DNA of 12,204 nucleotides from JACMMS01 sp043772865 (GTDB taxonomy: Bacteria; Pseudomonadota; Gammaproteobacteria; Burkholderiales; Methylophilaceae): NCBI GenBank assembly GCA_043772865.1, contig JAYVFU010000124.1, positions 1 to 12,204 of the forward strand. Reading direction: 5' to 3'. The notes beneath the pieces are model-generated. The model searched no databases, was not told where the DNA came from, and saw only the letters and a program-made list of their open reading frames with translations. Every line of letters starts with the position of its first letter. Positions within the stretch are counted from its first letter, which is position 1. Both the position numbers and the translations under genes were made by a program. Below, one piece after another: positions 7,011 through 12,204 of this stretch.

Positions 7011-8414
7011 ATGAGCTACGGTCAAAAGCTTAGTTACAGTAAAGAGCTGACTCCGCAAACTTTTATTAAAATGTTGATAGATCCAATTTTAATAATTGCA
7101 ACTCTAATTGGCTTAACCGTATACGAGCGAGAACCGTTAGATCCTAAATATTTTGTTTTGTCTATGATTGTGTTTGCACTGAGTTTTCCAGGAAATTGGT
7201 CTAGAGGTAAAACCCTACGTGCAGAGATGGAGCATATATTTAGTAATTGGCTTTTTATAGTTAGCTTTGTGATTATTTTTGGCTACGCCACAGGTTACAT
7301 CAATAGTTTTCCTCATGAGTTAATGTTAGTTTGGCTTTGGCTAACGCCCATCATATTACTGATCGGCCATATTGCAATAAGTAAGTTTTTATCAAGTATT
7401 CAATACACCTCGTATGCCAATAGAACAGCCGTCATCGTTGGCGTGAGTGACTTGGGTTTGCAGTTGCGCAATAAAATGAAAACAGAGGTTGAGCTAAATC
7501 TCGAATTCAAAGGTTTTTTTGATGATCGTGATTTGCCTAGGTTAAAAAAATCCATTGAAACGCTTTATCTTAGAGAGCATGACATCGTTGGCCAATTCTC
7601 ATTACTTTCTGAGTATGTAAAAACTAATGCAATAGATATTATTTATATTGCATTACCTATGACATCGCAACCACGAGTGTTGGATTTGCTTGACGATTTA
7701 AAAGATACCACTACATCGATTTATTTTGTGCCTGATATTTTTATGTTTGATTTAATTCAAGCACGCATTGATGATGTTGCCGGTATTCCAGTAGTTGCGG
7801 TTTGCGAAACGCCATTTTCTGGTATTAATGGATTAATTAAGCGTGTCAGTGATATTGTGATGACACTGTTTTTGCTTATACCGTTAACACCACTAATGCT
7901 TATGATTGGTTTAGGCGTTAAACTGAGTTCACCTGGCCCAATATTGTTCAAACAAAAGCGTTACGGTTTAGATGGGCAAGAAATACTGGTTTATAAGTTT
8001 AGGTCGATGACCGTTACCGAAAATGGTAACAGTGTGATACAAGCCACCAAAAACGATAAGCGAGTTACAAAGTTTGGTGCTTTTCTTCGTAAAACTTCGT
8101 TAGATGAATTGCCTCAATTTATTAATGTCTTGCAAGGTCGCATGAGTATCGTAGGCCCGCGACCGCATGCTGTTTCACACAATGAAACGTACCGAAAAAT
8201 CATTAAAGGTTACATGATTCGACACAAGGTTAAGCCTGGAATTACTGGCTGGGCGCAAGTTAATGGCCTACGTGGAGAAACGGATACGATTGATAAAATG
8301 CAAGCTCGAATTGAGTATGATATTGATTATTTAAGGCAATGGTCATTAGCACTTGATACTAAGATTATTTTTAGAACAGTATTTTTAGTATTTATGGATG
8401 CTCAAGCTTATTAA
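7011..8414 (+). CDS. Undecaprenyl-phosphate sugar phosphotransferase (WcaJ-like)
   Basis: This enzyme transfers a sugar-1-phosphate, probably glucose-1-phosphate from UDP-glucose, to undecaprenyl phosphate. It is the first membrane step of exopolysaccharide, capsule or O-unit assembly. The 467-aa protein has the layout of the long WcaJ-type enzymes: four predicted N-terminal membrane helices (about 22-38, 46-60, 80-95, 105-128), a soluble Rossmann-like middle region (138-265, with VIVGVSDLG at 141-149), a hydrophobic membrane segment (283-303) and a C-terminal bacterial sugar transferase domain. That domain shows KFRSM (329-333), TSLDELPQ with the catalytic-type Asp365-Glu366, VGPRPH (381-386), KPGITGWAQVNGLRG (408-422) and the terminal AY seen in WcaJ relatives. 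The ATG has GAGG 5 bases upstream. The sugar specificity (glucose or galactose) cannot be read from the sequence. No other glycosyltransferase, polymerase or export gene follows. Confidence 0.93.
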   Translation: MSYGQKLSYSKELTPQTFIKMLIDPILIIATLIGLTVYEREPLDPKYFVLSMIVFALSFPGNWSRGKTLRAEMEHIFSNWLFIVSFVIIFGYATGYINSFPHELMLVWLWLTPIILLIGHIAISKFLSSIQYTSYANRTAVIVGVSDLGLQLRNKMKTEVELNLEFKGFFDDRDLPRLKKSIETLYLREHDIVGQFSLLSEYVKTNAIDIIYIALPMTSQPRVLDLLDDLKDTTTSIYFVPDIFMFDLIQARIDDVAGIPVVAVCETPFSGINGLIKRVSDIVMTLFLLIPLTPLMLMIGLGVKLSSPGPILFKQKRYGLDGQEILVYKFRSMTVTENGNSVIQATKNDKRVTKFGAFLRKTSLDELPQFINVLQGRMSIVGPRPHAVSHNETYRKIIKGYMIRHKVKPGITGWAQVNGLRGETDTIDKMQARIEYDIDYLRQWSLALDTKIIFRTVFLVFMDAQAY

Positions 8415-8758
8415 TAGTGACACAATCAAGTGTCAACTCTTCTTAATGGATGTTAGGGCAGGTGTTTAAAATAGAATTAATTAAAATGAATTCGCGCTGA
8501 TTAAACCTAAAGTTCAATTTCAGTGAAAGTGATTAATTTAAGCTGCTACGTGCTTATTCAGTTGGTTAGATTAATATACAATGTAAAAAATTGTGAAACT
8601 ATAAAACTTGATTTTTCAATAGCTCTTGATCGAATATTTTTTGAATATATTGTTTTTTATTTAAACGAATTTTTTAAATGCATGTCTAGCTGTTTGAGAC
8701 TTTTGTTAAAGTACAAATAAGCAATAAAAAAACCAATAAATAATTCTTGGGATTTGCC
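8415..8758. other. 344-bp AT-rich leader before nuoA
   Basis: This region is markedly more AT-rich than the genes on either side and contains many A and T runs. A 65-codon frame from GTG 8523 to 8720 has no ribosome-binding site and no recognisable protein character, so I do not call it a gene. The region should carry the nuo promoter, but several near-consensus hexamers compete and none stands out. I see no tRNA or other structured RNA. Confidence 0.55.
8418..8435 (+). terminator. Hairpin directly after the sugar phosphotransferase gene
   Basis: TGACAC (8418-8423) pairs perfectly with GTGTCA (8430-8435) around a 6-base loop, beginning 3 bases after the stop codon. The following ACTCTTCTT is pyrimidine-rich but not a true T-run. 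It may end transcription or protect the 3' end of the transcript. Confidence 0.35.
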
Positions 8759-9115
8759 GTGTTAACTAATTATTTTCCTATACTATTGTTCATTATCGTT
8801 GGCTTGGCGGTAGGTGTTGTGCCATTAGTACTTGGCAAATTAGTTTCACCAAATAAGCCAGATGCCGAAAAAAACTCCCCATACGAGTGTGGTTTTGAAG
8901 CTTTTGAAGATGCGCGCATGAAATTTGATGTGCGTTACTATCTAGTGGCCATCCTTTTTATTCTTTTTGATCTCGAAATTACATTTTTCTTCCCGTGGGC
9001 GGTCGTTTTGCGTGAAATAGGGCTGTTTGGCTATGTGGCGATGATGATATTTCTTGGTATTTTGGTCGTCGGCTTTATTTATGAATGGAAAAAAGGCGCG
9101 CTAGAATGGGAGTAG
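8759..9115 (+). CDS. nuoA: NADH-quinone oxidoreductase subunit A
   Basis: NuoA is a small membrane subunit of complex I at the junction between the membrane arm and the peripheral arm, near the quinone chamber. The protein has three predicted membrane helices (about 6-28, 60-80, 88-108). The conserved loop SPYECGFEAFEDARMKFDVRYY (40-61) contains the family-typical ECG motif with Cys44. I choose the GTG at 8759, giving 118 aa that begin MLTNYFPILLF, the usual NuoA N-terminus. GGGA at 8749-8752 lies 6 bases upstream as ribosome-binding site. A TTG at 8747 would overlap that site and add four unusual residues. This is the first gene of the nuo operon; nuoB starts 4 bp after its stop. Confidence 0.96.
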   Translation: MLTNYFPILLFIIVGLAVGVVPLVLGKLVSPNKPDAEKNSPYECGFEAFEDARMKFDVRYYLVAILFILFDLEITFFFPWAVVLREIGLFGYVAMMIFLGILVVGFIYEWKKGALEWE

Positions 9116-9119
9116 ATCT

Positions 9120-9596
9120 ATGAGTATAGAAGGCGTCCTTGAAAAGGGTTTCGTAACTACCACGCTTGATACCGTGATTAATTACACGCGTACAGGTTCA
9201 CTTTGGCCAATGACATTTGGTTTAGCATGTTGTGCAGTGGAAATGATGCATGCAGGTGCTTCGCGTTATGATCTTGACCGCTTTGGTATTGTGTTTCGCC
9301 CAAGTCCGCGTCAATCAGATGTGATGATAGTTGCTGGTACATTGGTCAATAAAATGGCACCAGCATTACGTAAAGTGTATGACCAAATGGCTGAACCACG
9401 TTGGGTTATTTCGATGGGCTCATGCGCCAATGGCGGCGGTTATTACCATTATTCTTACGCTGTAGTGCGTGGCTGTGATCGTATCGTGCCAGTAGATGTC
9501 TATGTGCCAGGTTGCCCGCCAACTGCTGAGGCGCTACTTTACGGCATTATTCAGTTGCAAAATAAAATTAAACGTACCAATACAATCGCGAGATAA
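9120..9596 (+). CDS. nuoB: NADH-quinone oxidoreductase subunit B
   Basis: NuoB carries iron-sulfur cluster N2, the last in the chain, which passes electrons to quinone. The protein has 158 aa, the usual length for this group. The four N2 ligands are present: adjacent Cys37-Cys38 in GLACCAVEMMH, Cys102 in GSCANGGGYY and Cys132 in VYVPGCPPTAEAL. It is a peripheral subunit on the cytoplasmic side that touches NuoA, NuoD and NuoH. GGGAG at 9108-9112, inside the end of nuoA, serves as ribosome-binding site. Nothing unusual is seen. Confidence 0.98.
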   Translation: MSIEGVLEKGFVTTTLDTVINYTRTGSLWPMTFGLACCAVEMMHAGASRYDLDRFGIVFRPSPRQSDVMIVAGTLVNKMAPALRKVYDQMAEPRWVISMGSCANGGGYYHYSYAVVRGCDRIVPVDVYVPGCPPTAEALLYGIIQLQNKIKRTNTIAR

Positions 9597-9605
9597 CAAG
9601 ACAAT

Positions 9606-10220
9606 ATGGCCACTCGTTTAGATACTCTGATTGAAAATTTACCGCTGGTGCTGGGCGATAAAATTATTAATTCGGTTATTCATGTTAATGAAATTACAAT
9701 CAGTTGTAAGGCAATAGATTTATTAGACGTTTGCCAAACTCTTCGTGATGATGCAGCTTTTAAATTCGAGCAACTCATTGATTTATGTGGTGTAGATTAT
9801 GCTCAATATGGAGAGGATGCGAATGCGTTTGAACCAGTTTGGACAGGTTTGCGTTACGCAACTGTTTATCATTTTTTATCTATTAGCCTCAATCATCGCT
9901 TGCGACTAAAAGTTTTTTCTGAAGATGACGAATTTCCACTTATGCCAACTACGGTTAATTTGTGGTCAGTGGCTAATTGGTTTGAGCGTGAAGCGTTTGA
10001 CTTATATGGCATTATGTATGAAGGTCATCCAGATTTGCGCCGATTACTCACTGATTACGGCTTCGTTGGACACCCGTTCCGTAAAGATTTTCCTATGATA
10101 GGTAACGTAGAAATGCGGTATGACCCAGAGCAGCAGCGCGTGATTTATCAGCCTGTGTCTATCGAGCAAAGAAACAACGTACCGCGCATGATCCGCAAAG
10201 AAGGCTTCCATCATGGCTGA
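9606..10220 (+). CDS. nuoC: NADH-quinone oxidoreductase subunit C
   Basis: NuoC is the 30-kDa-type structural subunit of the peripheral arm of complex I and packs against NuoD. The 204-aa protein carries the family signature at about 127-163: EREAFDLYGI, then HPDLRRLLTDYGFVGHPFRKDFP. It is a separate gene here, unlike the fused nuoCD of E. coli, which agrees with the betaproteobacterial arrangement. The ribosome-binding sequence before the ATG is weak (AACAAGA region), and the gene starts 9 bp after the nuoB stop, so it may rely partly on translational coupling. Its last 8 bases overlap nuoD. Confidence 0.97.
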   Translation: MATRLDTLIENLPLVLGDKIINSVIHVNEITISCKAIDLLDVCQTLRDDAAFKFEQLIDLCGVDYAQYGEDANAFEPVWTGLRYATVYHFLSISLNHRLRLKVFSEDDEFPLMPTTVNLWSVANWFEREAFDLYGIMYEGHPDLRRLLTDYGFVGHPFRKDFPMIGNVEMRYDPEQQRVIYQPVSIEQRNNVPRMIRKEGFHHG

Positions 10221-11466
10221 AATTAGAAATTACACCATGAATTTTGGTCCACAGCATCCCGCTGCGCATGGTGTATTACGCCTTGTTCTGGAGTTGGATG
10301 GTGAGGTTATTCAGCGGGCTGACCCACATATTGGTCTGTTGCATCGTGGAACAGAAAAGCTAGCCGAGAACCGCACTTATTTACAATCCATTCCTTACAT
10401 GGATAGGCTAGATTACGTGTCGATGATGGCGAACGAACACGCTTATGTCATGGCGATTGAAAAGCTAATGGGCATTGATGTGCCAATTCGTGCGCAATAT
10501 ATACGCGTGATGTTTGATGAAATTACACGTATTTTGAATCACTTACTATGGTTGGGTGCGCATGCTTTAGACGTTGGCGCAATGAGTGTGTTCTTATATG
10601 CTTTCCGCGAACGTGAAGATTTGTTTGATGTGTACGAGGCGGTTTCTGGCGCGCGTATGCATGCTGCCTATTATCGTCCAGGTGGCGTGTATCGCGATTT
10701 GCCTTTGCAAATGCCACAACATGAAACCACAAAATTCCGTAGTGCCGATGCCATTAAAAAGCTTAATGAAAACCGTCAAGGTTCATTGCTAGACTTCATT
10801 GAAGATTTTACCAATCGTTTCCCAAAGTATGTGGATGAATACGAAACGCTACTCACAGATAACCGTATTTGGAAGCAGCGCACAGTTGGCGTTGGTGTGG
10901 TTACACCTGAGCGTGCATTAGCTGCAGGGATGACAGGCCCAATGTTGCGCGGCTCAGGTTTCGCTTGGGATTTACGGAAAAAGCAGCCGTATGAAGTTTA
11001 CGATAAACTGGATTTTGATATTCCTGTTGGCGTGAATGGTGACTGTTATGACCGTTATTTGGTGCGCATGGAAGAGTTCCGTCAATCTAATCACATTATT
11101 AAGCAATGTATTACATGGTTGCGTCAAAATCCCGGCCCAGTGATTACTGATAACTATAAGGTCGCACCACCGCCGCGCACGGGCATGAAGCAAGATATGG
11201 AAGATTTAATTCACCATTTCAAACTTTTTACCGAGGGCTTTCATGTACCAGCGGGTGAGGCTTATGCAGCAGTTGAGCATCCTAAAGGCGAATTTGGTAT
11301 TTACATGATTTCAGATGGGGCAAATAAGCCATATCGATTGAAAATTCGTGCGCCAGGTTTCCCACATTTGGCGGCATTAGATGAAATGACAAGAGGTCAT
11401 ATGATTGCTGATTTAGTCGCGATTATTGGTACACAAGATATTGTATTTGGTGAGATTGATAGATAA
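10213..11466 (+). CDS. nuoD: NADH-quinone oxidoreductase subunit D
   Basis: NuoD is the 49-kDa-type subunit, related to the large subunit of NiFe hydrogenases, and forms most of the quinone-binding site next to cluster N2 of NuoB. The product has 417 aa, the usual length. Near the N-terminus are FGPQHPAAHG (11-20) and HIGLLHRGTEKL (39-50), both family signatures. The C-terminus ends with the typical GTQDIVFGEIDR. As expected for complex I, the hydrogenase nickel-binding cysteines are absent. The ATG lies within nuoC (8-base overlap), with AAGAAGG at 10198-10204 as ribosome-binding site, indicating coupled translation. Confidence 0.98.
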   Translation: MAEIRNYTMNFGPQHPAAHGVLRLVLELDGEVIQRADPHIGLLHRGTEKLAENRTYLQSIPYMDRLDYVSMMANEHAYVMAIEKLMGIDVPIRAQYIRVMFDEITRILNHLLWLGAHALDVGAMSVFLYAFREREDLFDVYEAVSGARMHAAYYRPGGVYRDLPLQMPQHETTKFRSADAIKKLNENRQGSLLDFIEDFTNRFPKYVDEYETLLTDNRIWKQRTVGVGVVTPERALAAGMTGPMLRGSGFAWDLRKKQPYEVYDKLDFDIPVGVNGDCYDRYLVRMEEFRQSNHIIKQCITWLRQNPGPVITDNYKVAPPPRTGMKQDMEDLIHHFKLFTEGFHVPAGEAYAAVEHPKGEFGIYMISDGANKPYRLKIRAPGFPHLAALDEMTRGHMIADLVAIIGTQDIVFGEIDR

Positions 11467-11940
11467 ATGTTATCCCAAGCATCCATAGATAAAATTGATT
11501 ACGAGCTGACTAAATATCCAGCAGACAAGCGCTTGGCTGCGGTCATGTCGGCATTACGTATTGTACAAACCGAACTAGGCTGGTTATCAAAAGAGAGCAT
11601 TAGCGATATTGCAAAATATTTAGGCGTGCCTGATATCGCTGTTTTAGAAGTCGCTACTTTTTATAATATGTATGACTTACAACCTGTTGGAAAATATAAA
11701 ATTAGTATTTGTACCAATATTTCCTGCATGTTGCGAGATTCAGATGTGATTGTTGAACATCTACAAACAAAGCTTGGCGTTGGTTTTAACGAAGTTACGG
11801 CAGATGGGAAATTTTGCTTAAAAGAAGCGGAATGTATGGGCGCCTGCGGTGGTGCGCCATTACTTGCGGTGAATAATCACACCATGCATGAGTTTTTAAC
11901 GCCAGAAAAAGTGGATGCAATTTTACAGGAGCTTAAATAA
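11467..11940 (+). CDS. nuoE: NADH-quinone oxidoreductase subunit E
   Basis: NuoE is the 24-kDa-type subunit of the NADH-dehydrogenase module, holding the off-path 2Fe-2S cluster N1a next to the FMN of NuoF. The 157-aa protein has the thioredoxin-like fold signatures: EVATFYNMYDLQPVGKY (61-77), then the cluster ligands Cys82 and Cys87 in CTNISC, and Cys123 and Cys127 in CMGAC. An extra Cys117 lies nearby. The ATG follows the nuoD stop with no gap. The nearest ribosome-binding-like sequence (GGTGAG at 11449-11454) is rather far, so coupling to nuoD is likely. The stop codon overlaps the nuoF start by one base. Confidence 0.97.
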   Translation: MLSQASIDKIDYELTKYPADKRLAAVMSALRIVQTELGWLSKESISDIAKYLGVPDIAVLEVATFYNMYDLQPVGKYKISICTNISCMLRDSDVIVEHLQTKLGVGFNEVTADGKFCLKEAECMGACGGAPLLAVNNHTMHEFLTPEKVDAILQELK

Positions 11941-12204
11941 TGGCTGTTGCTAAATCATCATTAGAAATGCCAGTACCAGTGATGACCGATTTGAAAGGTC
12001 AAACATTACTCACGTTGCGTACACTCAACGAAAAAAATCCCGCTTCTTTAGAAAGCTATATTAAGCAAGGCGGCTACGCACAGTTAAAACGTATCGTCAC
12101 GGAAAAAGTAAAAGCCACTGACATCATTACCCAAATTAAGGTATCAAATTTACGCGGCCGCGGCGGCGCTGGCTTTCCTACAGGGCTTAAATGGAGCTTT
12201 ATGC
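11940..12204 (+). CDS. nuoF: NADH-quinone oxidoreductase subunit F, 3' partial
   Basis: NuoF is the 51-kDa-type subunit that binds NADH, FMN and cluster N3, where electrons enter complex I. Only the first 88 codons lie in the window. The ATG overlaps the nuoE stop (TAATG), and AGGAG at 11927-11931 is a strong ribosome-binding site 8 bases upstream. The visible end contains the glycine-rich FMN-binding motif LRGRGGAGFPTGLKWSFM, which is diagnostic for the family. The NADH-binding and cluster N3 regions lie beyond the right edge. Confidence 0.97.
   Translation, partial: MAVAKSSLEMPVPVMTDLKGQTLLTLRTLNEKNPASLESYIKQGGYAQLKRIVTEKVKATDIITQIKVSNLRGRGGAGFPTGLKWSFM

Noticed and set aside
8556..8572. 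Sequence resembling a tRNA D-loop (TTCAGTTGGTTAGA), attractive because tRNA genes often precede nuoA
   Set aside because: No matching T-loop, acceptor stem or anticodon arm can be formed around it.
8523..8720. 65-codon frame with GTG start before nuoA
   Set aside because: No ribosome-binding site, composition explained by AT-rich DNA, and no recognisable protein features.
8747..8749. TTG at 8747 as the start codon of nuoA
   Set aside because: It would overlap the likely ribosome-binding site GGGA, and the GTG at 8759 gives the usual NuoA N-terminus.

Overview
The window reads as chromosomal DNA from a moderately AT-rich betaproteobacterium. The NADH dehydrogenase subunits have betaproteobacterial-type sequences, and the codon use and tandem cyanophycin synthetases would fit a Methylotenera-like member of the Methylophilaceae. 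That placement is a judgement from sequence flavour, not from a search. Every supported gene is on the + strand.

Left part (1-4503): a tandem pair of cyanophycin synthetase family genes. The first (cphA', cut by the left edge) has an ATP-grasp domain and most of a Mur-ligase-like domain. It lacks the last ~155 residues and has altered residues at several conserved motifs. The second (cphA, 859 aa) is complete with all signature motifs, and should make the Asp/Arg storage polymer cyanophycin (multi-L-arginyl-poly-L-aspartate). The 111-bp spacer contains a 16-bp tandem repeat that runs out of the end of cphA', and a possible 26-codon reading frame that overlaps the cphA start codon.

Middle part (4504-8414): a ~400-bp AT-rich spacer with weak promoter- and hairpin-like elements, then a DUF535 (VirK/YbjX family) gene and galE (UDP-glucose 4-epimerase), probably cotranscribed. 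A WcaJ-type undecaprenyl-phosphate sugar phosphotransferase follows. Together these suggest cell-surface polysaccharide or envelope functions: galE supplies UDP-galactose, and the phosphotransferase loads the first sugar onto the lipid carrier.

Right part (8415-12204): a very AT-rich 344-bp leader without a convincing gene, followed by the 5' part of the respiratory complex I operon, nuoA-nuoB-nuoC-nuoD-nuoE-nuoF (nuoF cut by the right edge). The genes are tightly packed, with gaps of 0 to 9 bp and overlaps of 1 to 8 bp. All the metal-cluster ligands expected in NuoB and NuoE are present.

The parts that depart from routine annotation are the degenerate, C-terminally truncated cphA' beside an intact cphA, and the repeat and small reading frame between them. 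The nuo operon and galE look ordinary.
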